A stretch of 64,000 nt of DNA, from the NCBI RefSeq assembly GCF_017498565.1, contig NZ_CP071794.1, forward strand, positions 992,001 through 1,056,000, in the 5' to 3' direction. Below the pieces are notes generated by a model that saw only the letters and a program-made list of their open reading frames with translations, was not told where the DNA came from and did not search any database. Both the position numbers and the translations under genes were made by a program. The DNA is from Parasphingorhabdus cellanae. GTDB taxonomy: Bacteria; Pseudomonadota; Alphaproteobacteria; Sphingomonadales; Sphingomonadaceae. This document shows positions 8,861 to 18,942 of the stretch, in pieces. Every line of letters starts with the position of its first letter. The stretch's first letter is position 1.

Positions 8861-10177
8861 TTGCCCGGTATAAAAGCCGAAGAGAATGAAGACGCGGTAT
8901 CAGGCCAAGTTGTGCAGCGGAAATTTTATGGCTGGCATAACGCTGCGCTGTTATTTGCCATTCAGTTTGCCGCCTCTGGCTTTGTCTATTTCGCCTATGC
9001 GGCGATTTTTCCGGCGATGGTTGAAGCAATGGACTGGAACCGCGGTTCGGCCTCTATCGCGCACAGCCTCAGCTTTTTGACACTGGGCCTCAGCTATCCG
9101 CTTACTGCCTGGATGATCGGAAAATGGGGCGTGAGATTGACCCTGACATCGGGTCTGGTCATGATGCTGGCCAGTTTGTTGCTCACTATCTTTTTCGTCA
9201 CACAGATTTGGCATTGGACGCTGGCCTGGGGCATCGTCATGGGCATGGCCATGGCGCTGGCCGGTCCGCTTTGCGGGCAAACGGTTGTCATTCAATGGTT
9301 TAACGTCAAGCGCGCAACTGTTTTGGGAATCATCATGACCGGCAATGCGCTTGGCGGATTTGTTGCCCAGCCCGTGCTTATTCGCGTCATGGAAGAATAT
9401 GACACATGGCAGTCCGGTTGGTATGTCAGCGGGATTGCGGTCATCATCGCGCTTTTGCTGACCCAGTTTATCATCAACCGGCCGGCTGATATCGGACAGC
9501 ATTCCGACAATATCGACCCGGCTGCACCACAGGCCGACGCCAGAAAAGCAGCACCCAAACCACGCACCTATCGCAGCGAGCATAGCTGGACCATCCGTCA
9601 GGTGTTTCGTACCCGTGCGGTTTATTTCATCATGACGGTCAACATTACTTATCTGGCCATCGGTACCTTTCTACTGACCCATGGTTCGCTTTATTTGTCA
9701 GATACCGGTATTTCCAAAATCCAGACAGCGTCGGTGGTTAGTCTGTTCATCATGGCCAGCGGACTGGGCCGGATGCCAGCGGGATGGCTCGGTGACCGAT
9801 TTGAGCTGCGCTGGCTCATGGCCGCAATGATGGCGGCGATGCTATTCGGATTCCTATTGCTGTGGGCGGCCGCTGATTTCGTCGGCCTGAGCGTTGCCGC
9901 CTTTATATTGGGCCTGTGCTATGGCGGGTTTTTTGCCCTGTCCCCTGCCCTTACCAGCAATTTTTTCGGGCAGGAAAGCTTCGCCAAGATCAACTCGGTT
10001 TTCGCTCCGCTGTTGCTACCCTTTGTGGCGATGGCGCCGGCCGGTGCGGGCTATATTTTCGATATTTACGGCAGCTATGACCTTGCCTTCCTGATCGGTT
10101 CAGTCCTGCTCAGCCTGTCGCTGATCTCGGCGATTTGTTTGACACCGCCACATCCTGAAACGGCCAAAGCCGCCTAG
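8861..10177 (+). CDS. Major facilitator superfamily transporter (monocarboxylate/OxlT-like)
   Basis: A 438-residue protein with about twelve hydrophobic helices in two groups of six, with a cytoplasmic loop around residues 205-245 (DNIDPAAPQADARKAAPKP). WHNAALLFAIQFAASGFVYFAY near the start and ASGLGRMPAGWLGDRFELRW in the second half match MFS carriers of the monocarboxylate porter group. The substrate cannot be told. The start is TTG at 8861, preceded by AGGAGA. The stop codon overlaps the stop of the convergent AI-2E-type gene in a shared CTAG. Confidence 0.85.
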   Translation: MPGIKAEENEDAVSGQVVQRKFYGWHNAALLFAIQFAASGFVYFAYAAIFPAMVEAMDWNRGSASIAHSLSFLTLGLSYPLTAWMIGKWGVRLTLTSGLVMMLASLLLTIFFVTQIWHWTLAWGIVMGMAMALAGPLCGQTVVIQWFNVKRATVLGIIMTGNALGGFVAQPVLIRVMEEYDTWQSGWYVSGIAVIIALLLTQFIINRPADIGQHSDNIDPAAPQADARKAAPKPRTYRSEHSWTIRQVFRTRAVYFIMTVNITYLAIGTFLLTHGSLYLSDTGISKIQTASVVSLFIMASGLGRMPAGWLGDRFELRWLMAAMMAAMLFGFLLLWAAADFVGLSVAAFILGLCYGGFFALSPALTSNFFGQESFAKINSVFAPLLLPFVAMAPAGAGYIFDIYGSYDLAFLIGSVLLSLSLISAICLTPPHPETAKAA

Positions 10178-11292
10178 ACCTTACCGTCGCTCGACAGCAG
10201 CGCCGCAATTGGCTTTGTGCCTTTACGGCCAGCCAATATGATCATCAATATGGTCGTGAACGGCACCGCCAATATGGCCCCCGGAATACCCCATAAGGTG
10301 CTCCAGACCGACAATGCGACGAGCACGACCATCGGGCTGAGATTGACTGACTTGCTGAGCATACGTGGTTCGACGACATTGCCGATAATCACCTGTGCCC
10401 CGGTCATCAGGCCCGTTGCAATTAGCGGCACCGTCAGCGTCCCGAACTGCGCGACCGCGAACAGGGCCGGAAAGGCAACACCGACTATTGAACCGATATA
10501 GGGAATATAGTTGAGCAGCCCGATAATGATCGCCCAAAGCGCCGCATATTCTATGCCCAATACCACCATGATGACCCAGCAGATCACACCCAATATGATG
10601 TTGATCAATGTCTTGGTCGCCAGATAACTGCCGATATCATGGTTGATCCGGGCGATCATGTTCAGCGTATCTTTGGACTCGCTCGCGCTTCCGAATGCCC
10701 GGCGCACCTTAGCGGGAAAACCCGTAATCTCGCTGAGCATGAAAGACGCATAGAGGATTGTGATAAACACAAAACCGCCAAAGCTGGTCAGCGACGATAA
10801 TACCGATTGGGCAATGGCGGCGATATCGATTTCGGTCAGCAGCTTGGTCGTAAATTCGCTCACCGCTTTGACGACTGCCTCGCTGCCACGATCAATCATT
10901 AGGCTTGGCGATGCCATCATATCACCCATGTCGGTTTTGACCGCTGCCGTTTCTGTTTGCGCGGGGAACCATTCTGCAAACAAATTTTCCAGATTGGTCT
11001 GATAGGTTGGTAGCGACGGCACCAGCGTCTGCAAGCTCGCGACCAGCATTCGGGTCATTACAAATAGCAGCAGGATCACACCGAATAACGCCAATGTCGC
11101 GCGCAGCCACATCGGCGAACGGCCCAGACCGGGAATACGGGCAACGGCAGCACTGGCAGCATATAATATCTGCAGCAGGATGATCGCGGTCACAATCGGC
11201 AGGATGATATCCTTGCCGACATAGAATAGCCAACCGATCATGATCGTTATGCCGACCGAGAAAAATATAGTACTGACCCGGACCTGTAACAT
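10174..11292 (-). CDS. AI-2E/PerM-family transport protein
   Basis: A 372-residue membrane protein of the AI-2E exporter family (PerM, YdiK, TqsA). It has N-terminal helices (residues about 8-85), a central soluble part (about 85-150) and a C-terminal helical half with the family block INIILGVICWVIMVVLGIEYAALWAIIIGLLNYIPYIGSIVGV and GNVVEPRMLSKSVNLSPMVVLVALSVW. Members are linked to autoinducer or ion efflux; the substrate here is unknown. It converges on the MFS gene with stops overlapping in CTAG. Confidence 0.88.
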   Translation of the reverse strand: MLQVRVSTIFFSVGITIMIGWLFYVGKDIILPIVTAIILLQILYAASAAVARIPGLGRSPMWLRATLALFGVILLLFVMTRMLVASLQTLVPSLPTYQTNLENLFAEWFPAQTETAAVKTDMGDMMASPSLMIDRGSEAVVKAVSEFTTKLLTEIDIAAIAQSVLSSLTSFGGFVFITILYASFMLSEITGFPAKVRRAFGSASESKDTLNMIARINHDIGSYLATKTLINIILGVICWVIMVVLGIEYAALWAIIIGLLNYIPYIGSIVGVAFPALFAVAQFGTLTVPLIATGLMTGAQVIIGNVVEPRMLSKSVNLSPMVVLVALSVWSTLWGIPGAILAVPFTTILMIILAGRKGTKPIAALLSSDGKV

Positions 11293-11432
11293 TATGCTAG
11301 ATCACCATTCCCTTAAGCGACGAAAACGCGTTGCAACTGGCTGATAAACATAAAATTCCGACCTGTCATCCAATCCGTGTCACTGCCGCTCCTGTAACAT
11401 CTGCAATAGATCACGACTAGTATCTTGACGGC

Positions 11433-12122
11433 ATGCACTCTTCTCGGCCAATAGCCGCTATGGCCGACGATATTTCTTCTCTTCCGCATGACGAACTGAG
11501 CCGCCGCGGCCTGCTATTCGTCCTCTCCTCACCTTCTGGCGCCGGTAAATCGACGCTTGCACGTATGCTGTTGGAAGCGGATGAGCAAATTGCCATGTCC
11601 GTATCTGTCACCACCCGGCCGCAGCGTCCTGGTGAAGACCATGGCAAAGATTATTATTTTGTTTCGGGCGATGAATTTGAAGAAATGGTCGCCGACAACG
11701 CCTTCCTGGAATATGCGACGGTATTCGGCAATCGCTATGCGACCCCTGCCGCTCCGGTGCAGAAAAATCTCGAAGAAGGTCAGGACGTCTTGTTCGATAT
11801 TGATTGGCAGGGGACCCAGCAACTTTATCAACGCGCTGGTGAAGATGTTGTGCGCATCTTTATACTGCCGCCTTCGCTAGCTGAGTTGCGAGAACGACTG
11901 GAGGCGAGAGCCACCGACAGCAACGAGATAATTGACAGCCGCATGCAACGCGCGACCAGCGAAATCAGCCATTGGGACGGCTATGACTATGTCCTGATCA
12001 ATGATGACCTCGATGCCTGCTTTGCCAAGGTGAAACAGATTTTGGCCACCGAGCGCATGCGCCGGTCGCGGCAGACAGGATTAATTGGCTTTGTCAGGGA
12101 TTTGGTCGCGCAAGAGCGGTAG
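11433..12122 (+). CDS. gmk: Guanylate kinase
   Basis: Phosphorylates GMP to GDP with ATP. The Walker A loop is SSPSGAGKSTLARML (about residues 31-44), followed by VSVTTRPQRPGEDHGKDYYFVS (the GMP-binding region), FLEYATVFGNRYATP and DVLFDIDWQGTQQL. At 229 residues it is slightly long; ATG at 11460 (MADDISSL) is an equally possible start, giving 220 residues. No strong ribosome site favours either. It stands alone. Confidence 0.96.
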   Translation: MHSSRPIAAMADDISSLPHDELSRRGLLFVLSSPSGAGKSTLARMLLEADEQIAMSVSVTTRPQRPGEDHGKDYYFVSGDEFEEMVADNAFLEYATVFGNRYATPAAPVQKNLEEGQDVLFDIDWQGTQQLYQRAGEDVVRIFILPPSLAELRERLEARATDSNEIIDSRMQRATSEISHWDGYDYVLINDDLDACFAKVKQILATERMRRSRQTGLIGFVRDLVAQER

Positions 12123-12249
12123 CGGTGATCTTTGCCCGCTGTTTGTTGGGAAAGATGCGAAGCGTCAAAAAAATTTCTTTAATTTCAATATCTCCCGCAG
12201 CAGCCCGCCCAGCTTCACCGTTCAATTTCGTGCGCGGGTGAACTAGGCT

Positions 12250-12933
12250 CTATTTTCCCTGCTTCACATAAAGCCCGTCGAACACTGTCGTCCAGCTCTC
12301 GCCGCCGTCGTTCGATGACTGCCAGTGTTGGCGAACGCTCTCAATCGCGGCCCCGTTCCTGTTCGGGGTCCCGTTCCTATTCGGGGTCCCGTTCTTATTC
12401 GGAGTCCAGGTCACCCGGTTGATTGGGGAGCCTTTGACATAGCCGGGCCAATTGGCATTGCTGAGCACCATTTCGCCCGCTTCATTGACGCCGCCCGCTA
12501 TGAACAAAGCCGTGCCATCCGCGCCCATCCAGGTCTGGTGCCAGATTTTGCGCGCGACATCATAGAAACTCATACTCATGCCGGTATAGCCGCCGTTCGT
12601 TTGATAATCCTCGCGGATCACACAGCCGCCATGTTGCGCGCTGATACGGTTGACCCCCGTGGGCGCGTCCTTGCCTGCTGGCGTCACGTCCCAAGTGCCT
12701 ATCCAGAAATCAAAGGCGCGGTGGGCGGGGGTAGCACAAGGCAGCGGCGGTGTTTTTGCGGTTGGCTCAGGCGGTGTAGTGGATTGCGCCAATATAGGGG
12801 ATGATGCCATCAACGCCGCAAACAAAGCGCAGATTAGGGGTAGGGCGCTTTGGGTACCGGGTCGGGAAAAGGAGCTTGCCCATGCGGAGGGCAAAAATTC
12901 CCGAAATACCAAATTACGAACCACGTTTGTCAT
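12250..12933 (-). CDS. Secreted DUF1579-like protein with a small internal repeat
   Basis: A signal-like hydrophobic stretch around residues 28-50 ends in SSPILAQ. The mature part has a conserved-looking block HRAFDFWIGTWDVTPAGKD, seen in DUF1579-type proteins, then a beta-rich domain with GGCVIREDYQTNGGYTGMSMSFYD and a C-terminal SSNDGGESWTTVFDGLY. Three tandem 18-bp units (12352-12405) code a repeat of N-K/R-N-G-T-P near the C-terminus, probably a recent slippage product in a loop. Function unknown. Confidence 0.72.
   Translation of the reverse strand: MTNVVRNLVFREFLPSAWASSFSRPGTQSALPLICALFAALMASSPILAQSTTPPEPTAKTPPLPCATPAHRAFDFWIGTWDVTPAGKDAPTGVNRISAQHGGCVIREDYQTNGGYTGMSMSFYDVARKIWHQTWMGADGTALFIAGGVNEAGEMVLSNANWPGYVKGSPINRVTWTPNKNGTPNRNGTPNRNGAAIESVRQHWQSSNDGGESWTTVFDGLYVKQGK
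12352..12405 (-). repeat. Three tandem 18-bp units inside the DUF1579-like gene
   Basis: CCCGTTCCTGTTCGGGGT is followed by two more copies differing at one and three positions. The repeat is in frame and adds N-K/R-N-G-T-P units to the protein. Confidence 0.9.
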
Positions 12934-13200
12934 GTGGCACCATCCCCCGTGTTAAAGCCAAGCGGCGATCCTAATGCGTAACCAAACAGGACCACTATGT
13001 GGCTCTCCAACAAATTATGCCAGATAAGATTCGGAAGGCAGTCGCTTTCGACAAACGGGGGACGGGCTTCGACAATCGTGCATAGGATCGTGACCCAACC
13101 GGTCAAAAACCAGCGAAAACAAGCGCAGGTCACCGTTTCTTAAAGGCTTTGTGCCATTGTGAATATTTGATTCACCGCCTTTTGAAGCGAGATTCAGCGC

Positions 13201-14829
13201 GTGGCAGACAGTCCCTTTGGCACCCCCGATGGCGGCCCCAGTAACGGCCCTGATGGCGGCCCCGACAGCAAATGGCTGATTACCCGGTTTGTCGCCGGTT
13301 TTTTGCTGTTCAGCGCGGCTTATGCGCTGATCAACCAATTGCCGCTGACGCAATCTATCCTCTATCGCGCAGCCGCGTTTGACTATACCAATGCAGCACT
13401 GGCCGGGCTATCTTTTGCGCTACAGGCTTTGCTGCTTTTCATAGCGACACTCTGGCTTTCAAACCGTTGGTTTGTTTTGGCTCTGGTGCTGGTCATACTC
13501 TCTGCGGGGATCAACATGATCTATGGCCAGATTGTTGGCGATACACTCGACCTACAGAAAGCCGGCTGGCTCGTGACAGAGGCACGGCAGGCCTTTAACG
13601 CGGCAGGAGAGTTTGCATCGCCGCTTGCGTTGGCAGTTGGCAAGTTGCTACTGGCCGCCGCTTTATTGATAGCCGCACGGCGCCTGTCGCATAAACCGGT
13701 GCATCAGTTGACCGGTGGCCGCGTTGCTGGCAAAAAATCGACCACCGCTATCATGCTGTTGCTGACAGCGCCCTCGTTTCTCTGGCCTGTCCTCGGCCTG
13801 CATCCGCTAGCCGTGGAACGCAATATCTACAGCTACGCGATAGCGATCCTGTCCGCTGATCCCGCACCGCCGCGCGCTGTTGTCACGGCCACATCTGAAT
13901 CGGACATGGCGATCGATAAAATCATCTGGCTGGTTGATGAAAGCGTATCTTATGAAGCCTTTAACGAGATTATTGCACCACAGATCACGCGCCACACGCC
14001 CCTGGATTTTGGCGAAGCGGCATCCATGGGCCATTGCAGCACGCCGTCGAACGTCGCGCTGCGATCAGGAGTGAATGTCCGAACTGTCACTGACACGACA
14101 GACCTGCGCCGCACATCGTCCATCTGGGGCTATGCGGCGAAAGCAGGCTATGCCACGACGATGATTGACGGGCAGGTTTCCGGGCCGCCACAAAATCTGT
14201 TGCTGCCGCCTGAACGGGCATTGATTGGCACGTACCAAAGCGCTGCCAATGGTATGAAAACCGACTTTGCTATCGCGCGGTCACTCAATGCCAACTTGAA
14301 AGCGGATGGCAAACAGTTCGTTTATACCATCCTGCGCGGTGTCCATTTTCAATATCGCGACCATTATCCCCAAGGCGCAATGCCAGAAGGCAGCAGCATG
14401 ATGGAGCAATATCGAAAGGCGATATCCTATTCCAAACAGGGTTTTTTTGACGCGCTGCTAGACGGCGTTGATCGTTCCAAGGTTGCGATTTTCTATACAT
14501 CCGACCATGGCCAGAATATCGAGGACGGCGTCACCCCGCATTGCAGCGGAAGCCCGGTGGCGGCCGAATTTTCCGTGCCCCTTATCGGGTTTCTACCGCC
14601 GGATATACAGCAAAGCTATGCGTCCGCGCCCGGCGAGCGCAGCCATAGCCAGCTATTCCCGACGACTCTTGCCTTGATGGGTTATGACCCGATTTATGCA
14701 GCGGATAATTATGACAATTTGCTGATGGCCCCCACTGCTCGCTATGTCTGGTTTGGCCGCGGTATCGTGCCAGTGGAAGCGGGAGGGCGAATTGATGTGT
14801 CCGGTGGAGACCGTTTTCCAGCGCAATAA
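13201..14829 (+). CDS. Membrane-anchored sulfatase / phosphoethanolamine-transferase-like enzyme
   Basis: A 542-residue protein with an N-terminal membrane part (about five helices, residues 25-215) and a periplasmic alkaline-phosphatase-superfamily domain. Likely metal and catalytic elements are IIWLVDESVS (about 240), the nucleophile region MGHCSTPSN (about 275) and YTSDHGQN (about 435). This is the layout of EptA/LPS phosphoethanolamine transferases and sulfatase-like proteins. The substrate is unknown; modification of an envelope glycolipid is an inference. The start is GTG at 13201, followed by a Gly/Pro/Asp-rich repeat (GGPSNGPDGGPD) before the first helix. Confidence 0.8.
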   Translation: MADSPFGTPDGGPSNGPDGGPDSKWLITRFVAGFLLFSAAYALINQLPLTQSILYRAAAFDYTNAALAGLSFALQALLLFIATLWLSNRWFVLALVLVILSAGINMIYGQIVGDTLDLQKAGWLVTEARQAFNAAGEFASPLALAVGKLLLAAALLIAARRLSHKPVHQLTGGRVAGKKSTTAIMLLLTAPSFLWPVLGLHPLAVERNIYSYAIAILSADPAPPRAVVTATSESDMAIDKIIWLVDESVSYEAFNEIIAPQITRHTPLDFGEAASMGHCSTPSNVALRSGVNVRTVTDTTDLRRTSSIWGYAAKAGYATTMIDGQVSGPPQNLLLPPERALIGTYQSAANGMKTDFAIARSLNANLKADGKQFVYTILRGVHFQYRDHYPQGAMPEGSSMMEQYRKAISYSKQGFFDALLDGVDRSKVAIFYTSDHGQNIEDGVTPHCSGSPVAAEFSVPLIGFLPPDIQQSYASAPGERSHSQLFPTTLALMGYDPIYAADNYDNLLMAPTARYVWFGRGIVPVEAGGRIDVSGGDRFPAQ

Positions 14830-14890
14830 ATACCGGCGGGCTGGGCAGTCATGGTTTCAGGCGATTACAGATGCCACTTCACTACAAATT

Positions 14891-15460
14891 TTATTCAATA
14901 AAGAGTTGATCCTGTTCAATCGTGATCGAACCCAAACGGGACAAGGCATTCAGCCCCAGCAACGAAACATCCGGGCCATCTTCCATGATAGCGACTTCCA
15001 GACGACCGAGCGATTGTCCCGCAATCATTATATTATCGGCACGCTGCCAAGCCATCATTCCATAGCCCGAGGCCGTGCGAATGCGTTGTTTTAGCCGGTT
15101 TTCCGTGCCCAATCCGACCCGCTTTGCATCCTGTGCATTCAAAACAACTATCGATGCCCCGGTATCGACGGCAAATCGAACGGTAACACCGTCAATATTG
15201 CCATCAATGTAGAACAGGCCGTCGCTGCTTCGCGATATGACATGCGGATGGGATGAACTTATTCCGACAGGTCCAACATTAGCAATCTGTGCGACATTTG
15301 CCTTTGGAGCCTTAGAAACTGTGTTTTCATCCGGCATGACGGAGAACAGGAATATTTGAATAGCGCTTAAATATAAGGCGCCTGCAGTCAAAGCCGTGAA
15401 AAGCCAGAATTCTGGGGATGACAGCCTGTGTCCCGGCTCATATTCTGGCCTTTGTGACAT
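14891..15460 (-). CDS. Retropepsin-like aspartic protease, clan AA (TIGR02281 type)
   Basis: A single-domain membrane-tethered aspartic protease. After an N-terminal helix (FWLFTALTAGALYLSAIQIFLF) and a linker, the domain has FAVDTGASIVVLNAQDAKRVGL, carrying the D-T-G-A active-site loop, and near the C-terminus SLLGLNALSRLGSITIEQDQLFI. Such proteins act as dimers like retroviral proteases and probably work in the periplasm. I start at MSQRPEYEPG (15460); an upstream ATG at 15526 would add another hydrophobic segment. No ribosome site is visible for either. Confidence 0.8.
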   Translation of the reverse strand: MSQRPEYEPGHRLSSPEFWLFTALTAGALYLSAIQIFLFSVMPDENTVSKAPKANVAQIANVGPVGISSSHPHVISRSSDGLFYIDGNIDGVTVRFAVDTGASIVVLNAQDAKRVGLGTENRLKQRIRTASGYGMMAWQRADNIMIAGQSLGRLEVAIMEDGPDVSLLGLNALSRLGSITIEQDQLFIE

Positions 15461-15728
15461 ATTGTAAAAACACGTAACACTTATGATCGTTCCAATAAAC
15501 GGAAATAAAAATGGAAATAAAATCATTTACACTATTGTAAATAAATATATCTATTTGATTTTCTGGGTCTTTAATCAAAATCACCGAATTTATGACAACC
15601 CATCGAAGCGATGTGGACGGTCCTCACACCGCTGTAATCAAACCCGCTTGCAAAAAGAACATATATAGAACATAATACGGCCTTATGACCCGCTGGACTC
15701 TCCTCCTCATCTTCGGCAAAGCACGCGC

Positions 15729-18700
15729 ATGAGTCTTACCCATATTAAAGTCAAAGGCGCCCGGGAGCATAATCTCAAAGGCGTCGATATCGACCTTCCC
15801 CGTGACAAGCTGATCGTCATTACCGGCCTTTCCGGCAGTGGTAAGTCGAGCCTGGCTTTCGACACCATCTATGCGGAAGGTCAGCGCCGCTATGTGGAAT
15901 CGCTTTCCGCCTATGCGCGCCAGTTTCTGGAGATGATGCAGAAACCGGATGTCGAGCATATTGAGGGCCTGTCCCCCGCCATCTCGATCGAACAGAAAAC
16001 GACTTCCCGCAATCCGCGTTCGACAGTGGCGACGGTTACCGAGATTTATGACTATATGCGTCTGTTATGGGCGCGCGCAGGTGTGCCTTACTCCCCTGCA
16101 ACGGGAGAACCGATTACCGCGCAGACGGTGAGCCAGATGGTCGATCGTGTCATGGCATTGCCAGAGAAAACACGGTTTTACCTGCTTGCTCCTGTCGTGC
16201 GCGGACGCAAAGGCGAATATCGCAAGGAATTGCTGGAGTGGCAGAAAGCGGGCTTTACCCGTGTCCGTGTCGATGGCGAATTTTACGATATTGAAGAAAC
16301 GCCAAAGCTCGACAAAAAACTGAAACATGACATTGAGGTTGTCGTCGATCGTCTGGTTGTACGGGCCGAGACCGACAATAAAGAGGGCATGGAAACCCGG
16401 CTGGCCGACAGTTTCGAAACCGCTCTGCGGCTGGCCGACGGATTGGCCTTTGTCGATCTGGCGGAGGGAACGGTTGCCGAGGCCATGGCCAAAAAGGCTC
16501 CCTCCCCTTCAGGGGAGGGATTAAAGGAGGGGAAGTCCGGTAAGGACGAAACTTCCCCCCTCCCAACCCTCCCCCCTGAAGGGGAGAGGGCTCAAGGCAA
16601 GATGAAGGGCACCGGCCTACCCGATAATCGCATTGTGTTTTCCGAACGCTTTGCCTGTCCGGTCAGTGGCTTCACGATTGAGGAGATCGCGCCGCGGCTC
16701 TTTTCGTTTAACGCACCGCAAGGCGCCTGCCCCGCCTGTGACGGTCTAGGTGAAAAGCTGCATTTTGATACGCAACTGGTCGTGCCCAATCCGGCGCTGT
16801 CGATCAAAAAGGGCGCGGTCGTGCCCTGGGCCAAGTCCAATCCGCCCAGCCCCTATTATATGCAGGTACTTGGCAGTCTCGCAAAACATTTTGAATTTTC
16901 GCTCGATACGCCGTGGCAAGATTTGTCGGAACATCATCGCGATATCATCCTCAATGGCACGCAGGGTCTGCCGGTCACTTTACGGTTCCAGGACGGGCGC
17001 AAAAGCTATGAGGTCAAGAAGCCGTTTGAAGGCGTGGTCGGTAACCTCACCCGCCGGATGTTGCAAACCGAAAGCGCGTGGATGCGCGAAGAACTGGCGA
17101 AGTTTCAAGCGGCGGCGCCTTGCGAAGTCTGTCACGGCGCGCGGCTGAAACCCGAAGCTCTGGCGGTGAAAATTGCGGGTGAGGATATCAGCATCCCGAC
17201 CCGGCGCAGCGTCGGTGACGCCCTCGCCTTCTTCAACGGTCTCGCCGATCAACTGGACAAGACCCAAAAGCAGATTGCGGAACCGATACTCAAAGAGATT
17301 ATCGAACGGCTTGGGTTCCTCAACAATGTCGGCCTCGATTATCTCAATCTTGACCGTACCAGCGGCACCTTATCTGGCGGGGAGAGCCAGCGCATCCGTC
17401 TGGCAAGCCAGATCGGGTCTGGATTAAGCGGTGTTCTCTATGTGCTCGATGAACCGAGCATTGGCCTACATCAGCGCGATAATGACCGGCTCCTGACCAC
17501 GCTCAAGCGCCTGCGTGATCTTGGCAATACCGTGATTGTCGTTGAACATGACGAGGATGCTATACGGACCGCGGATTATGTCGTCGATATGGGGCCGGGT
17601 GCGGGCGTACATGGCGGCGATGTTGTTGCGGCCGGCACGCTCAAACAGATCCTGAAAGCGAAGAAATCGCTCACCGCAGCCTATCTCAATGGTTCGCGGG
17701 AGATTGAGGTTCCGGCAAAGCGGCGCAAAGGCAATGGCAAGAAGCTGACCGTCCATGGCGCAACCGCGAACAACCTGCAAAATGTCACAGCATCAATCCC
17801 GCTGGGCACCTTTACCTGTGTCACCGGCCTGTCTGGCTCCGGCAAATCATCGCTGACCATCGATACACTATATGCAGCGGCGGCGCGCACATTGAATGGC
17901 GCGCGGGTTATCGCCGGCAAGCATGATAAAATCACCGGCCTGCAATATTGCGACAAGGTCATCGATATCGACCAGTCCCCGATTGGCCGGACACCGCGTT
18001 CCAACCCGGCGACCTATACCGGTGCGTTCACCAACATTCGCGACTGGTTTGCGGGCCTGCCCGAAGCGGCGGCGCGCGGCTATAAACCGGGGCGTTTTTC
18101 ATTCAACGTCAAAGGCGGGCGCTGCGAAGTGTGTCGCGGCGACGGGCTGATCAAGATCGAGATGCACTTCCTGCCCGATGTCTATGTCACCTGCGAGGAA
18201 TGCGGCGGCAAACGCTATAATCGCGAAACGCTGGAAGTGAAGTTCAAGGGCAAGTCCATCGCCGACATACTCGACATGACGGTCGAAGACGCGGTGAGCT
18301 TCTTCAAGGCCGTCCCGCCGATCCGCGACAAAATGGCGATGCTCTATGAAGTGGGCCTCGGCTATATCAAAGTCGGCCAGCAGGCGACAACCCTGTCGGG
18401 CGGTGAGGCCCAACGGGTGAAGCTGGCCAAGGAACTGTCCAAACGCTCGACCGGGCAGACGCTCTATATCCTCGACGAGCCGACAACCGGCCTCCATTTC
18501 GAGGATGTCCGCAAATTGCTGCAAGTGCTTCATCAATTGGTCGAGCAAGGCAATAGCGTGGTGGTCATTGAGCATAATCTCGATGTCATCAAGACGGCTG
18601 ATCATATACTCGACCTCGGTCCCGAAGGCGGGGTGCGCGGCGGCGAGATTGTTGCGGAAGGAACCCCGGAACAGGTGGCGAAGGTCAAGGGCAGCTTTAC

Positions 18701-18734
18701 TGGCGGCTATTTGAAGGACATGCTGTCGAAGTGA
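15729..18734 (+). CDS. uvrA: UvrA, excinuclease ABC subunit A, with a repeat-encoded insert
   Basis: UvrA finds DNA damage and loads UvrB in nucleotide excision repair. Two ABC ATPase units are visible: Walker [14 protein letters not shown] (about residue 32) and [13 protein letters not shown] (about 700), and signatures [12 protein letters not shown] (about 548) and [12 protein letters not shown] (about 888). CPACDGLG and [10 protein letters not shown]...[10 protein letters not shown] are zinc modules. At 1001 residues it is longer than usual (about 940). Part of the excess is residues about 256-289 ([10 protein letters not shown]... [14 protein letters not shown]), encoded by a palindromic repeat. 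Flanking sequence is intact, so the protein is probably functional. Confidence 0.97.
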   Translation: MSLTHIKVKGAREHNLKGVDIDLPRDKLIVITGLSGSGKSSLAFDTIYAEGQRRYVESLSAYARQFLEMMQKPDVEHIEGLSPAISIEQKTTSRNPRSTVATVTEIYDYMRLLWARAGVPYSPATGEPITAQTVSQMVDRVMALPEKTRFYLLAPVVRGRKGEYRKELLEWQKAGFTRVRVDGEFYDIEETPKLDKKLKHDIEVVVDRLVVRAETDNKEGMETRLADSFETALRLADGLAFVDLAEGTVAEAMAKKAPSPSGEGLKEGKSGKDETSPLPTLPPEGERAQGKMKGTGLPDNRIVFSERFACPVSGFTIEEIAPRLFSFNAPQGACPACDGLGEKLHFDTQLVVPNPALSIKKGAVVPWAKSNPPSPYYMQVLGSLAKHFEFSLDTPWQDLSEHHRDIILNGTQGLPVTLRFQDGRKSYEVKKPFEGVVGNLTRRMLQTESAWMREELAKFQAAAPCEVCHGARLKPEALAVKIAGEDISIPTRRSVGDALAFFNGLADQLDKTQKQIAEPILKEIIERLGFLNNVGLDYLNLDRTSGTLSGGESQRIRLASQIGSGLSGVLYVLDEPSIGLHQRDNDRLLTTLKRLRDLGNTVIVVEHDEDAIRTADYVVDMGPGAGVHGGDVVAAGTLKQILKAKKSLTAAYLNGSREIEVPAKRRKGNGKKLTVHGATANNLQNVTASIPLGTFTCVTGLSGSGKSSLTIDTLYAAAARTLNGARVIAGKHDKITGLQYCDKVIDIDQSPIGRTPRSNPATYTGAFTNIRDWFAGLPEAAARGYKPGRFSFNVKGGRCEVCRGDGLIKIEMHFLPDVYVTCEECGGKRYNRETLEVKFKGKSIADILDMTVEDAVSFFKAVPPIRDKMAMLYEVGLGYIKVGQQATTLSGGEAQRVKLAKELSKRSTGQTLYILDEPTTGLHFEDVRKLLQVLHQLVEQGNSVVVIEHNLDVIKTADHILDLGPEGGVRGGEIVAEGTPEQVAKVKGSFTGGYLKDMLSK
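16496..16593. repeat. Palindromic element inserted in frame inside uvrA
   Basis: About 98 bp form a long imperfect inverted repeat. The left end CTCCCTCCCCTTCAGGGGAG and the right end (CCCCTGAAGGGGAGAGGGCT) are complementary over some 40 bp, around a short centre near 16540. Each half is also a hairpin (CCCTCCCCT-tc-AGGGGAGGG). The element has no stop codon in the uvrA frame and adds about 33 residues. Confidence 0.88.
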
Positions 18735-18790
18735 GGCCGCGCGATCTCCCTTGAGGGAGACTTAGGCGAAGCTTGAAAAATTGCAGACCA

Positions 18791-18869
18791 GTCATCCTGA
18801 ACTTGATTCAGGATCCAGAGTAGCAACATGCGACCATCAACCTGGATCCTGAATCAAGTTCAGGATGAC
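18791..18869. repeat. Palindromic intergenic element, subfamily B, copy 1
   Basis: A 79-bp inverted repeat with ends GTCATCCTGAACTTGATTCA and TGAATCAAGTTCAGGATGAC. It lies between uvrA and the M15 peptidase gene and has a relative at 45867-45947. The GTCAT...ATGAC ends and total length match subfamily A (725-800, 2023-2097). Confidence 0.85.
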
Positions 18870-18942
18870 GCATCTTGTGGGCAGCGCATTTGGCACCGTC
18901 TGTGGGCCATGCCCTTGACACGGTCACTCCCCCGCTCGCACA

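Noticed and set aside
15483-15728. Possible promoter island upstream of uvrA (AT-rich)
   Set aside because: AT-rich and probably regulatory, but no SOS (LexA) box or other defined motif could be recognised.
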